From Lunularia cruciata (Eukaryota > Streptophyta > Marchantiopsida > Lunulariales > Lunulariaceae): DNA of 64,000 nucleotides. The number at the start of each line of letters is the position of its first letter. Within the stretch, counting starts at the first letter, position 1. A model generated the notes under the pieces. It saw nothing but the letters and a program-made list of their open reading frames with translations, searched no databases and had not been told where the DNA came from. The position numbers and the translations under genes are program-made. Below, in pieces: positions 23,651 to 37,825 of this stretch. The DNA lies in contig OX419759.1 in NCBI GenBank assembly GCA_948567375.1, forward strand, positions 38,220,593 to 38,284,592. The letters are read 5' to 3'.

Positions 23651-26600
23651 TTGAGAGTTCTAATGTGATCTTTCATTCTGATCTTCTTTTCTCCTATTTC
23701 TCTCCTTGGTCTTTTACACTGTCTAAGTAAGAGGTTTGTCCACCAAAGACAAAGACAATGAGCACGTGGTTTCACTCTAGTTGCATCCAACAACATGTCA
23801 ATACCCATCCAAGAATGAACTTGAAGTGTACTTGCCACTACCCTTTTATGAGAATCACTCATCAAAGGGATGTTCTCCAAAATGTAGGCTAAGGAAATCG
23901 ACTTATGAATTTGGAGATATCATAATATACATAACATCTCTCAAAACATACAAAAATGGAGATCTTCTAGACCTTGACCTCATTCCACATGGGTGTATTC
24001 CCAACATAGTCATCTAGAAATCACCAAATGAATAGGACCATGTCTATTTAAATCTAGTACTCCAAGGAAGGAAATTTTGTCGATAGGATCTTTTGGTAAC
24101 CCCTAACTACTAACATTGGTAATAACTCAAGATATCAATCAGCCATGCATGCCACATGATGTAGAGAGATTTTTGTAGCAGTCTCACCTCTCTACACATA
24201 CAAGTACCTTTGAACCTGTATACTTGCATGAAGTATTGTAGCTAGTCCAATGCTAACCCCATCAAATGACTTCAATAGACATACTCTCTTTATTGGACAT
24301 TGCCCATCAATGAGTGTGGTATCCAAAGACGACAAGGTAATAGACTCCAGAAGCTCATCCTCACACTAGTCTCATGGTGGTACAAAGAGTCCACTCCAAG
24401 TTTATTGCACCAAATTTTCATGAAACAAAAATAACATCATTTGAATATGTAATTAGAGAGTTACATTCTAGATCTACTCTAGTCAACACAAAAAGGTGTG
24501 AAATATCATAGATTTCAAATGCTCTTAACTCTTGCCACACAAAACTCTATAATCCTTATATGTATCCATAGTGCTTGTAGAGATAATCTTGATGAAACAA
24601 TAATTATATCATTTGAGCATATGAAAACAAAGCTACAAAACTCTAAATACACCTTACAACACAAAAATGTGTCAATAACAAATATGACAAACTTCAAATA
24701 CTCATATATTCCACCATACATCACAAAACCTTGAAAACTTTAGATCAATAAGCCCTCATGAGGACAATTCTTATAAAACAATAAACACATGATTAAGATG
24801 TTGCTCTGCACTAATAACTTTGGCTACATAGCTCTAAATTGTACACTCTTTGTTTTAATTGAAAGTTTTTGGCTAGTGCTTCTAAGGAGATCAAAGTTGC
24901 TACATTCAAATATTTCAGTGTAGAGCAGCATCTCTCCAAATGTTTGGTACTTCATACCCACCTTTTTGGATTCCAAGTTCTTGAAATAAACTTCATATAT
25001 GATTATTTGCATTATTCTATAGTTTATTGGTTTGAACTCCAAAATTACATCAAGAATTTGTTGGTGAAATTTTAGTGTTTTGATATTAAATTCAATAATT
25101 TGAATAAATTTACTCAAGAGAAGTCAATTTTTACTTCTATTTAATTCCAACCTTTTGCTTCAATGCTTTATTTTGTATGATTTGTGTCTCATTGAATGGA
25201 AAAGTTAAAGAGGTTTCTAGGACCTTACAATTGAAGTATGCTGCAAAAAAAAATTTTAAAAAAAATTAAAAATGTTAATTTTAATTATTCCACTAATTAT
25301 AAATTTAAATAAAATTTATTTTAAGTTTCCTATAAACTCTATATTAGATAATATTTTATGATTTTGATAGTATTATGTGTAAAACTGAAAGAGCTTGCAA
25401 TCATATCTATCTTGTAGAAAAAATACCAGATGAAATTTTTACTAGAATTCTACAAATAAAATCTATTACATCAACTATCAATTGTGGATTTTGGAACCAA
25501 AACTATTCACACTTTGATTCCACTCTAAGCCTAATTTCTTATCTTAACCAACTTTTCAACTTCTGAATCTATAAATAAAGCTTTTTAATTTATAAACACT
25601 AATCATAAATTTAAGATAAATGAACCTTGTACCTTACTTCTCTTGCCTAGTTTTGTGTGATATCTTCCATGGCGTTGGGTGCCTTGTATTCAATATCCAA
25701 CCTTCTATTTCTTGATTGGTTTCCTTCTTAATATTTTGCCATAGTTATCTTGTATGATTAATTTCTATTCATAGAGTTTTATTATCTTACCAAAGTTAGT
25801 AGTGTTTCCTCATTTGGAGTACTAAGTGACTTAAATCTCCATACTATTGAGAATTTCCAAAAGTTCAAGAGACTCTTGAAGCATGTTCGGATTATATTTT
25901 GATATCATATTCTTCAATTTAACTAGTAGGTGAAATCCTCTTTACAAAGCCTATCTTATCCTTTATGATAGGCAAATTAAAGTATCAATGGCCAAAGGCA
26001 CTATGTAGATATTTAAAAATCATTCTTGACTTTTTGTAGATTTGTAAGCTTTGTTTTGGTTAATCCAATTCCTGTTTTTTATTTAAGAAGTTAGAAAATT
26101 TTCTTAAATCTATTGTCTTATCTCCCTTGATAAATTGGTCCAGATAATATCTATAAATTTTGATTTAATTTCAGAATAATATGATTACAATTTAAGAAGT
26201 GTAAATTTATGCACATCGTATTGGAAAAATTATTGCTTAATTTTTCCAATACAATGTGCATAAATTTAGAAAGGAAAATTTCATATGGAAACCATACATA
26301 TCTCATCTACATGTTAGTTAAAACTAATTGCATTCACTTGATTTTACAATTACTTTACATTTTTTGAAAGACCTTACAACATACTTCAATGAATATTATT
26401 AGTTTGGAGTCTTTAAAATGTTGAGCCTATTGATATCTTTATAACGTATCTTTGAGCATCTCTATCTAGCATATCCATGAAGTATATTATCCTCATTAAA
26501 ATTCATCTTATTTTCATACTTGTCTAAATATACATTTAGAGTTTTAGCAAACATTCCTTTAAAGGTTTGTTGACTACCTTGAACCTAAGTTACTTCTTAT

Positions 26601-27260
26601 CTCAATCTGATTCATTTATTAACATGAAGTTTGTATTATGTTTATTGCATTATGATTCCTCATTTTATATAAAATTCTTATTTTAATCAATAACTTAGAT
26701 ATGGTTCTTACCTCTCCTTTTGGAATACAGGCTTCATTTACTTTAGTTAAAAGATCTATGATGTGTAAAACCAAAAGAAAACCTTTAAAATTTTCATACA
26801 TCAATAATTCATATAATTTAATAGTTTAAAATAAATAAATAGTAAATAATAAAATTTCTCATTGTAAAAAAAAGCATATATTTTAAAATAAGGTATTACA
26901 TTTGCTTTATTTATTTATTTACAATTCATTGTTGATTGATTTTTGAATCTAAGCTTTACAAAGAATTTACTTAAAACTTTAACAAGCATAATTTAATAAG
27001 ACAATATATCTACTCTTGAATACTATGAATTCAATCAGACTGTCTACAATGCTTAAGGTTTGATAACCATTTAAGTATTGTTGAGTTTATATATCTATTG
27101 GATTACCAAAAAGCTCTTGGTGTTCAAATTTCTTGTATTGAGCTTAAGTATTATTATATGTAACTACTCATAGTGTGAGATCCTCCTTTAATCATTTAGA
27201 TAATTTTAGAGAATCACATATTTTAGATCAATAATAACATCTAGAGAATCATAAAATACA
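23651..27260. other. AT-rich repeat-like DNA without a recognisable gene
   Basis: About 3.6 kb of low-GC sequence with only short, unconvincing open frames. 23651-24050 may still hold the end of chromovirus A' and its leader. The stretch 24430-24750 has loosely repeated phrases about chance ORFs but no domain. The only sharp structure is the foldback at 26202-26268. Confidence 0.6.
26202..26268. repeat. Near-perfect 67-bp foldback
   Basis: Two arms of 31 bases starting TAAATTTATGCACAT pair with a single mismatch around a loop of about five bases. The flanks show no clear target duplication. It could be a minimal foldback element, a decayed MITE or a small-RNA hairpin. Confidence 0.8.
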
Positions 27261-27581
27261 TGTTCATATATAATGCATCATCTTTGAGTGCTCAAGTAGG
27301 ATCCTTGGAGTGATAAAGGTAAAAAATGAAGTTACTTTGAGTCCTTATGAGATTGCTTCATATATAAGATTATATGAGATTATATAAGATTCATATATGA
27401 GATTGCTTCCTATGCACAAGATTGTCTTACAAAAAAAGGTAAAAAGGTATATATATATATGAATGAGAGGAGTATCTCTCTCTATTCATTCTTTCTTACC
27501 TTCCTTGTGCACTCTATATCCTTCTCATTGTCCATTATGAATGGTATTGGAGTGTTGGTATAGTACTTGTGTTCTTTGACA
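27261..27581 (+). repeat. 5' LTR of the copia fossil
   Basis: TGTTCATATA to TTTGACA. It shares ATGAGAGGAGTA, CTATTCATTCTT and GGAGTGTT blocks with 35350-35467. It contains an (AT)n run near 27450 that could serve as a TATA region. Confidence 0.75.
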
Positions 27582-30020
27582 TGGAATCAAAGTTTGTAAG
27601 AGGTTGAGTAAGGGTGGTTGCACATGGATAAAGATAGATGAGAGTAGTTGGAAAGTTTAAGGATTTTGTGGATGCAATTAGAGTCACAAATTGCTCCAAT
27701 TTTTTACCCAAGATTGTAATTTTGGAAGGTAAGAATGCAATTTTTGCCCAAAATTGATGCACCTAGATCATAAAATTACCTTGTTTAAAATTATCAAAAT
27801 TAGTAGACATGCAAATTTTGCAACATTTAGAGGCTATTTTATCATTGGTAGCACCTTTTGAGAACTTCCATGGTCAATTTGGAGTGCCAAATGACAAAAC
27901 TAAGGCTTGCTTGTTGGAGGCACAAAAGAAATCACAATAGGTCATTTTCTCAATATGAAAGATTCCAAGTCAATAAGAGCTAGTACACATTTTTTTTTGG
28001 AATACTAAGCAAGATCACATTCAAGAAAGAATATTTTCTAGACTCTAAGGTCAACATATGTGTTTCCCATCAATATAAGAATTACGTGCTTAATTTATAT
28101 TGTTGAACTACCTGATTTATGGTGTGTTTCTTGATTGTTCTTGCACATATGGGTGCTATGATTTTGTGATGTAGCAACAATAGAGTCTATAGGTATGATC
28201 ATTGGAGAGATTGGAGAGCTTTTGTATGCAAATATTCTTTCAAGGTCAAAGGCTATGGGGTCTTGTGATAGAGAAGGAGACATAACAAATTGTGACTATT
28301 GGTTCTGGAACATCAAAAGCAATGCATGCAACATGGGGGCATAAATCATTTCAAGCACTCCATTACATTATATTTTTTCTTTCATTGTTGACGAAGGCCA
28401 TATTTAGGACCTCATTTTACCCAAGATGGCTTGGAGTGCTTTGGAAAATTTGTTTCATTTTGAAATATGGGCAAAAAATTCCAATTGCTACAATAATTCA
28501 ACACAAGTAAGAAAGGCTCAATGTGCATTAACCATTACCTTAACCACATGAAGAGACTTGTGGATCAACTTGCCTCTATGAAGGTAATAATTGATCTTAT
28601 TGAGGTAATTGGATGTACATTTTAGCATCTAATACTAGACTACAAGCAATTTTTGACATTGATTTCTACTTGAGAGCCACTTCCAAAGTGCAATGAATTG
28701 GTAGCAAATCTGCTTGGTGAGGAGTTTCAATTGTTGTATAGTGCTTGCTCATCCTCATCCTATATCTTAAAAGGCTTTTATTTTGCATGGATAGAAGGAT
28801 TTTGAGGTAGGTGTTGAGGCAAGAATGTTGCAAGAGTTGGCAATCAAGTTAGTGGTGAATATGGAGCACCATAATATCAAATGTAAAATTTTAAGGGACA
28901 AAAAAGATGGTACGCTCTTGGTACCTAAAACTATTGTCACCAAGAAGAGAACATTGCAAAGTTATGCTTCAAGAAGCAAAATGACAAATGCAAGCAACAA
29001 GCCTATGCTTGCATAAAAGACCATGAGTAGCTATTAGTAGTCACCCTTGAGAGCTATGCAATGTCCCAATTTGAAGCTAATGAGTGATTGATTTGGGTGC
29101 CATTAACACATGACACCACATGAAGAATGGTTCATTACCTTTAAGTCTTTGGAGATGCCACAATACATGGTGATAGAAGATCATACCAAGCCCCATATCC
29201 AAAATGCAAGTCACATTTTTCTTTCTATTGCACATTCTTCATTCCAAGGATTGTAAAATGTTCTAGATGTGCCTACCATATCAAATAAATTATATCTATT
29301 AGTTAGATGGCAGAGCAAGGTATGGAAGTATGATTCAACAAAGGTGGATGATTTATTGAAGAAATTGATGGTAAACTTATAGTATGCGTTAGTGGGAATG
29401 ACACATTATTTAAGCTTGATGCTTATGTTCCTCTCTTGCAATCTGTCATGCATGGACAGAGTGGTCCAATAGTGATTGACATTGCTATCTAGCATAAATG
29501 AGTTGAGCATATGAACCTTAAGAGGCTAAAGAGTCTTCACTCCTCTAGTTTGGTCACTAGGTTGCCCAAACTTGCTTTGGTTGATACTTCTACCATATAT
29601 GAAGCATGTTAGTTTGGCAAGCTGGCTAGACAATCCTTTAAGAGCCAAGGTAGACATGCTAGCAAACTCCTTGAATTGGTGCATACCAATGTATGGACTA
29701 CTTCTGAACCAAGCTCAGGTGGTTGTCACTATTTTTTGTCTTTTATTGATGACTACTCTTGTTACATATGGCTCTAAATAAAAGAAAAAGGACTTCTATA
29801 GAAGTCCTTTTAGTATTTCAAACTTTGCAAAGAGTAGTAGAGAAGCAATCTGGTTTTAGTGTCCTTAAGTTGAGATCTGATGAATGAAGAAGTTCCTTCC
29901 TCTAGAATTTGACCAATACTTGAGAGATCAAAGGTAACTTGAGATAGAAGATATGTGAATATAGTCCAAAATAGAACAAGGTTGAGGAATGAAAGAGTCA
30001 TCATATAAGGTAATGCAAGT

Positions 30021-32979
30021 TGTTGTACTTTTCCTTTCTCTCTATGTGAACACACTAGGTGCCTAGCTATGGAGCTTATGGATAGGAGGTTGTGTGTAGT
30101 CTATCACTAATAGTTTGAGCCACTTTTTGCCCAACCATCAAAACCTTCTACCTTTGATTTTAATGTTCCTTATATTAGGTAGGGGAGTAATAAGTGACCT
30201 TAGCTATCATCACAACATGCATTCCTAGTTTACTTGTCGTCACTTATAGCATCACCAAGGAGAAATAAACAACATGCCTAGAAGGAAAGAATCTAAGCAC
30301 AATGCATGCATACCTATCCAAGCAAATTGCGTATATAGTCAAGCATGCAAGCATGGAGAGGATCCAAACACAAGACGTTTAGCAAAACTTTGCATTCTTT
30401 TTAGTAAAAATGTGCTTTAGAGCATCCTTGCTCTGTCCAAGGGCTGTTATCAACTTGTATTTGTATCCAATTTGTATAGTGAGTTGGCCTGTCTCTCACT
30501 CAAGATGAACCTCTGATGGTTATTATAGTAGCTCACCATGGACTTAGAAGGCAAAGAACCCAACTCCATCATACTCCTCCAAGGCTAACACTCCAATACT
30601 CAAGACATTGCTCACTAGAGAACTCAATGAGAGAGAGATAGTTACAAATGAAAGGATGATGAGTACTTCCTCACCCCTTGTATATACTTGTGAAATAGTT
30701 ATGCATCAAAGTTACTAATTATTGGAGTAACTCAAGTTTCTAGGCTAAAAGTCAAGTAAAGTTAAAAAGTATAAAGGAATATCTATCCACATGGGCATAT
30801 TCCACTAAGCATGTGATCTTATCTTGACCCAATCACTAAGTCAAGGATTCCTTCACATGGGCTATCCTTGGACTATGGAAGAATCCAAAACAAAAAGGCT
30901 TGCAGGCACAAGAGTTCTCAACTCTTTCCCCAAAACCAAACACCTAAGAATAATACCAAGTCAACACACTAGAATCCAAAATAGTAGTGCTCATATTTTC
31001 CACTTCCTCTAAAGTAAGGTACCCTCTATCTTAGCTATGAATAAATTTAGCTAATCATGACTAATGTCAAACCATCCTTTATCTCTATATAAATAATATC
31101 TCTCAAGTAATAGTAATACCAAACTTAATATCACAATACTACATACATGCACAAATGGGTGTAATAGTACTCCAAGTAGGGAAATTCTATACCTTTTGAT
31201 ATGGGAATCTTTGCAAGACTTAGATAGAGATTTATTTTTCTCTACAGCTTTGATTTAAATTTCAAGGACTCAATGGAAAGCACAAAAGATAAGCTTTCCA
31301 ATGTTTTAAACCAAGACTTGATATTACCACTAAAGCACTCTTGAGAGGGTCCTAAACTTGGCCAATTTTTTTGTACTTCCAACTCTCATTTCAAGACCTT
31401 AAATTAGGCTCAAGTCTTGATTCTTGCATAGGTATTTGACAAATTTTGACCCATGTATTTTACTCAAAATAGTATTAAACAATTTAAGGAGCTATAATAC
31501 TTTCACTCGTGACTTCAAATTGGATATTTGATATTTAGTTGGAGTTGGAGATAAAATTGTTCCATTGAGCTTTAAATAATATTTCCAATAGAATTTTTTG
31601 CATGAGATCTCATTATTAATGAACCTTGAGCCAACTAAATTTTACACATTAGTTTTTTGTGCTCTTTTCTATACCCTTATAAATTTTGATAGTTTTATCC
31701 AATCCCAATCCTTAGATATGGAACTATTCCCAACCTAAGGTAAGCTCTGTATACCCAAGTTTATTTAATCCAAGATCCTCAGTTATTTATTTGAGAAATT
31801 CATATGAACCATTTCATAGAGGTGCAAGATCTAACCACAAAAAAAACTAGAAAGTTCATAAGTAGATTTAAACTAGAACTTGGGGAGTGACCAAAAGTAG
31901 ATTCATGACCAAAAGTAGAAAGAGGAGTGACCATAAGTAGATTCATGATTAGGTTTGGAGTCCCCAAACCTAATCATGATCTCCTCTCCAACACCTTGAT
32001 CTCAAATACCATAACTTTCAATTAATCAGATCAGATTTGAGATTGACTCAAACATAGAATTTTGTGAGCTCAACATGACCAAAATTTGGTCACTTCTCCA
32101 ACCTATTGAAAGACCATGAAAATAAGTCATAAAACTCTCACAATCCTCCAATTTGTGTACATGAGGATGAATTTGACATTTTCTTCAATAGATCATCTTC
32201 CACTAGCACTTGCTCAAATCACTTGATTATTGTATATGAACAATAGCCTTTAAGCTCTTCTCTTCAATTGTAGTTTTGCCTTCCCAAGTGCATTCCCTTA
32301 ACTCCCTCAATCCTTGAAAACTCCAAACTTGACATGTTGGGACCCAATTCTTTGCAATTTTGTTACTTAGCCATTTCTTCTTTTGACACATGGATCCCAC
32401 AACTCCACCTTGTAGCCTTTGAAAAGAATTAAGTCCCTTTGCTTCCACAAGAGCACATAAAGTTTCAAATCCCAGACCACTCCATAATGAAGCATAGGAG
32501 GGACAATAAGATCCAAGTTTTCTATCATTGATGCCTGAATGCAACTCCAAATATGCCACCATCCAACCCAAAAGTGATCATAGTGTAAAATCTAAATTCT
32601 GATAAGAAAAGAATTTAGGAGTGGCAGATCATGGGCACGGAACATCTCTTGTTCCAACTCTTTGCTTGATACTCTAGCTCCCACACTCTATTACAACTCT
32701 CAATCTTCATGTCCTCCTCCCACTTGAGACTCCTAAAACATAACACCGTTGTTTATCAAGTCTCCACCACCTATATATATATCATAGCTCTTGAAGAGGA
32801 AAGATCATGATCCATATGGCCAATTACTTAAATGTATATAAATTGCTTACATGGAAATAACTCAACCGTGAGATCCATTGTACAATCTATTCCAATAATA
32901 TAAGAATAAACAATACTAAACTAGTTTCCATTGGCTACTCAAACCATAACATGACAAAGTTATAACTAACAAGAAGCAC
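30021..32979. mobile_element. Unidentified insertion inside the copia fossil
   Basis: Copia integrase similarity stops near 30020 and resumes near 32980 (MAKVYWDNVA-like stretch). The sequence between shows no copia domain and no recognisable gene. A minus-strand open frame of 114 codons at 32227-32571 matches nothing I know. The edges read TGTTGTAC on the left and GAAGCACA on the right, which would suit an LTR-type insertion, but I see no target duplication. The exact borders are therefore uncertain. Confidence 0.45.
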
Positions 32980-35271
32980 ATGGCCAAGGTTTATTGGGAT
33001 AATGTTGCATGTACAATGTATTGATAAATAGAACAACAACAATTTTATTTCACTCAAGTACACCTTTGGAGGCATTTACAAGCAATTAGTCTATTCCTTA
33101 TGAATATTCTTTCCTTAATGTTTTTGGTTGTATTTGGTGTGTACATATTTTTGATGAGAAGCATATCCAAAGGCTAAGAGATATATTATCCTTGGATATG
33201 CTCTAGATTCCAAATGGTATAGATGTTATGGTATTGCAACACACAAGTTTTATGTTAGCTTTGATGAGCTAGACTCTTGGTTTATGTTAGCTCCCACTAT
33301 TTGATTTTCTATACCTCTTATTGTGAGCCCAAGGAGTATTAGTTATGTTTCCTTTGTATCTATTGGGGCAATTGGAGAGGTTTTTTAGTCTATGCTCCAA
33401 TTAGTTAGTTTAGGAGGATGTGCTTCTACTATTATATCCCCTTTAGATAGAATTACTACCGATGAGGATGATAGACTCATGCTCTAGCACATGCTTTCTC
33501 CTACACACAATGCTTGGATGTAGGATGTCATCTTAGTGGATATGCCTACTACATCAAAAGCATTACAATAGAAGGTAACCAATCAAGTACTCAATCCAAG
33601 ACACTCTTAGGGCGTGAAACATCCTATTAAAAAAATGTTGCATGAAGATTTTCTTATTGCGCATCATGTGCATATGACTATTTTTTTACAAGAGCACAAA
33701 CCAACCACCTTGGAAGAGGCTCTACAACAAGAACAATGAGTTGCTACTATGCAGGTAAAACTTACTGCCCTATACCAACAATGCATGTGAGAGTTGGTGG
33801 ATCTACCTTTTGATCATAAGGGTATTGATTGTAGATGGGTCTTCTACATCAAGCATAATTCTGATGGCTCTATAAGAAAGTACATGGCACAATTGGTGGC
33901 AAAGGGTCATGCTCAAAAATTTAGCATGGACTATGATGAGACTTTTAGTCTCATTGCCAATGTGGCAACCATTTGTACAATGGTTGCAATTATAGCTCAA
34001 CAAGGATGGTAGGTACACTAGATGGACTTCAAGAATGCATGGAATGGAATTCTCAATGGAAATCTCAAGGAGGAGGTCTACATGGTGTAGCTACTTTATT
34101 TTGAGGATATAAAATTTTCATCTCAAGTTTGCAAGTTGCAAAAAGCGCTTTATGGCTTGAAGCAAGCACCCAAGGCTTGGTATGAAAATATTATTTCCTT
34201 CTTGGTACCTTGTGGGTGTGTTATTTGTGCTTCTTATCCTACCTTGTATGTTTTAGGGAAGTAGGGAAGCATATCAGGATTTGATAGTCACCATCTATGT
34301 AGATGATGTAATTATCATTGGTAGATGTGAAAAGCTAGTGTCTCATCTTAAGGAGTACTTAAAGGTCCAATTTGAAATGCAAGATCAAGGTGGTCTTAGA
34401 TATTTCTTAGGTGTGTAGTTTGTTAGGGATGAATAGGATTTGTGGCTTATGCATCATCTGTATGCCACTAAAATGTTGAAGAGATTTGGCCTATTGGAGT
34501 GTAAGCCTATGACTACACCTTTGGAGTAGAACCATCACTTGGGTATTGATGATAGAGAACTGCTTGATGATCTCCTTGGATATAGACAGATGGTTGGCAA
34601 TATCATCTATTTGACAATCACTATACCTGAATTGAGTTACATGGTTGGAGTTGTTAGCCATTTCATGCAATCACCAAGCAAATATCACTTTGAGGTTGTA
34701 AAGCACATTTTTTGATATGTGAATTTCATATTGCAGTTTGGCCTTCACTACACCTTTGGTTGATCATTGGTGCTACATGGTTACAATGATGCAAATTGGG
34801 CAAGGAGTGTCCTTGATAGGAGATCTACTTCAAGGTACATGTTTGGACTTAGGAGTGTTGTTTTGAGTTATGCTTTTAAGAAGCAAACAATTATAGCTCT
34901 ATCCTCCACCAAGGCAAAGTACCTTGGAGCCACAAATGCAACTTGTGAAGCTATTTGGCTTTGGAGTTTGCTTTTTGACATTTGTGTGGCTTTTTTATTT
35001 CCCATTGTATTGTATACAAATAACATGAGTTGCATTAAGTTGTCTAGTAATCCTATGTTTCATGCTAAGACTAAGCACATTGAGGTGCACTATCATCTTG
35101 CTAGAGAGAGAGTTCTTGCATGGTAGATTGAGCTTTAGTTTGTAAGCATAGGAGAGCAAATAGTTGATATTTCAAGAAGGCTTTATCTAGAGTAAGTTTG
35201 AGGCTTTTTTACTTTGCCTTGGTACACCAAGGCAAAGTACACATGATATTGAGTTTGAGCTTAAGGAGGAG

Positions 35272-35467
35272 TGTTCATACTATCCCAAACTTGGGACTTA
35301 GTTCTAACTATACATCTATATTAGTCTAGGGTACATATGTACACTACACATACATGAGAGGAGTACCCCTATCTCTATTCATTCTTACTTACCTTCGTTG
35401 TAAACTCTTTCTCTCTTATGGTCTATTATGAATATTATAGGAGTGTTAGTCCAATCCTTGTTTGACA
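35272..35467 (+). repeat. 3' LTR of the copia fossil
   Basis: It begins TGTTCATACT after the purine run and ends TTTGACA. It is shorter than the 5' copy. The flanks do not show a matching target duplication. Confidence 0.78.
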
Positions 35468-37825
35468 TCATTCACAAAGTATTAAATATATATCACCCAC
35501 TCAATTGTGCTAACAAGTTTACAACCTTGTCTTTTTGAAAGTTTTAGACTATCTTTCTCATGCGCTAAGCTGAAATGTGGAGGTAAGAAAGCATACAAAG
35601 TATGTCTTATAAAAATTGAACAAATTTCTTTATATCAAAATACTTATAAGATCTTCAATGAATAAAAGAAAGCTTTTATCTACAAATTACACTTATTGGT
35701 AGAATGTCCAGAAAGGGTGCACTAAATATAGTATTTATAAATTTCAAAAAATTTCATTATATAATTTTTAATAGATCATCAAGAAATTTAATATGCAACT
35801 ACAAGTATAAAAGCACCAAGAAGTAAAAAAGAGAAACGGAGGCGGAGGCCAAAGCCAAGGGCCCAAAAGCCGCGGAGGAGAAATAAAGGTCCAAACCCTA
35901 CAATGTAATAAATATACTATTGAATTGCGGAATGCAGGGGATTGTGGAGAGTGTCAAAATAAAATGCGTCTCCAAGTTTGAAATTGAAATTTAACTTACT
36001 TATTAATGTTTATAGATTACCTTTAACTCATAAAAGATGTGAAAACTTACGGATCACCTCTGGAGGCTTTCACGTAGCTTTTTCAAGGCTATGAAATCTC
36101 ACCCATAAAAGAAAATAATACACGCGACAGCAACCTATCAAAATTTTACACTTTACTACGTAGAAAGTTTTATGGAATCTCCATGGGAACCTTTATGGAA
36201 CCCCTAAGACTGTAATTGAAACCCACCATTGTTTGTGTCGTATGAAATCTTCCAAAGGATAATCGTAGGATACAATAATAATTTCATTTAATATCTACTT
36301 GAAGCAGATATTTTTAAAATTAAAAACTTGTCGTTCTTGAATAATTCTTTTTACATCAAGTTGAATAAGATGTACTTTTAATTTAATAACCATCTGTCTT
36401 GGCCAGTACCGTTAATAATCTTACTAATTTTTCGTGCTGTTTTGATGTGGCTTATGTTTTGATAGGCTAGATTACAAGCACGCAAGGAATGGGAGTGTTT
36501 GTTCCCAGGAAGAATGCTTGTTCTGAATTACTCTTTGGAATGAGAAATAGAGATGCGTCATGTGGGAATTTAGTCGTGCCTTTCTACGACTTCCGTAATA
36601 TTTCATGAATGTATTTTATGCATTTTTTATTTTTTATGAATGTTTTTTTCCATCCTTCGTGTTTTCTACGCGGTCGCCCTTTTCTCTTTTATGCGATTGG
36701 TGGAAACTAAGTGGGTTTGTACCAGGAGATAGTTTGTAGAATTCATGGATCTTTGTTTTATAGCAGTGAATTCCTTCCAATTTCATGGATCTTTGTTTAT
36801 AGTAGTGAATTCCTTCCAATTTTTTTGATAATTAAGCAAATCTCATAAGAACATTTGAACGACTAACGTGAACTCATTCGTGTGGTTGTATATTGTAAGA
36901 GATAAATTGTGAGCTTCTCTAAATTTTTTATTTTTTTTAATCTATTTGCAAATTGATCTCATGAATCATCCAAAAGAACTTCCATGAAATTTCTAATCTT
37001 TCTCGTAACGATTCCATACTTGAGAATGGAAACCATTTTGTCTTGTTGTTTTTCGTCATAGTCCTCCCCAAAGGGCTTTTGGGGACTATGACAGGGTAGA
37101 GAGAACCGTGTACTACGAGATACTAGGAACTGAAAATCCAAAGTGGACCTTGGGTGTTCTTTCCTAAACCAGGGGTTTAGGAGAGTTTAGGAACATGCCA
37201 AGTTAGCACATCGATCAGTGAGCACTTTCACGCTTGGGTTCTGCTCAAACCCAAGCGTTTTCTAGACATGACATAATTTAGAGATGTGTGCGATATTTGG
37301 ACACATGAAAATCAGAAGAGGCCTAGGGTTTTGCAAAGGTCATGACAGGGTTTAGGGATGAACCGAAGAAGAGACACAAGTAAGCAACTACCAGCGCTAC
37401 GCATCAAGGGCTGGCTACCAATGAACAGAGGACGAGGCCCATTATTATCCTCAGATGGGCGTATCCATGGAAAGCGGTCGCGGGACGACCTGTTCTATAT
37501 CAGGGGATGGGAAAGCGAGGTGCTGCGGACGCGGTTGGATTTGCACAGAGTCCAGAGAGTAGAGGATATGGCCGGTATAGTTTCACGCATTTGCAGCTCA
37601 TGAAGAGCGGTAGGTACTCTGGAAGCTTATGCCGGCAGGAGGAGCGACTGCACGGCAGGGAGGGAAAGCGGACGAGGAGAGGAGTGGAGAATTCCTTCTG
37701 TGTGAGTAGACAGAGCTAGTGCGGTTTTATAATTCGGAAGTGGAATCGGCAGAGACGTTACAGGAACGCGATTTTCTTTGATATGTAAGGGGCAATAGCT
37801 GAAGCAGGAGGAGATTATCCCAGAA
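35468..37825. other. Intergenic DNA and probable promoter/5' leader of the NUMOD3 gene
   Basis: AT-rich up to about 36.4 kb, apart from a GC-rich island at 35840-35880. After that the composition becomes balanced. 36742-36820 is a two-copy tandem repeat with a 40-bp unit (TTCATGGATCTTTG...). Two strong hairpins lie at 37055-37092 and 37230-37258. The stretch 37358-37720 is GC-rich and open in two frames, probably by composition. It directly precedes the first exon and is more likely transcribed leader or promoter than a gene. Confidence 0.55.

Larger units (their letters stand above)
27261..35467 (+). mobile_element. Ty1/copia fossil element with a large internal insertion
   Basis: LTRs at 27261-27581 and 35272-35467 both start TGTTCATA and end TTTGACA. 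Their shared right parts look about 80-85 percent identical by eye, so the element is old. A primer site resembling the initiator tRNA-Met type (TGGAATCAAAG) follows the 5' LTR. The gag zone is about 27.6-29.2 kb, integrase about 29.5-30.0 kb and again from about 32.98 kb, and reverse transcriptase about 33.79-34.45 kb (ARLVAKG-like stretch AQLVAKGHAQ, YVDDVI-type region near 34300). RNase H is about 34.77-35.13 kb (DRRSTSRY, IIALSSTKAKY, AKTKHIEVHYH). A polypurine run AAGGAGGAG precedes the 3' LTR. The integrase-before-reverse-transcriptase order is diagnostic of copia. Many breaks, more than ten. Confidence 0.88.

Noticed and set aside
37358-37719. GC-rich frames before the NUMOD3 start codon
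   Set aside because: Two frames overlap. Neither joins the following exon in phase through a good donor, and their Arg/Gly-rich composition fits a leader or promoter region.
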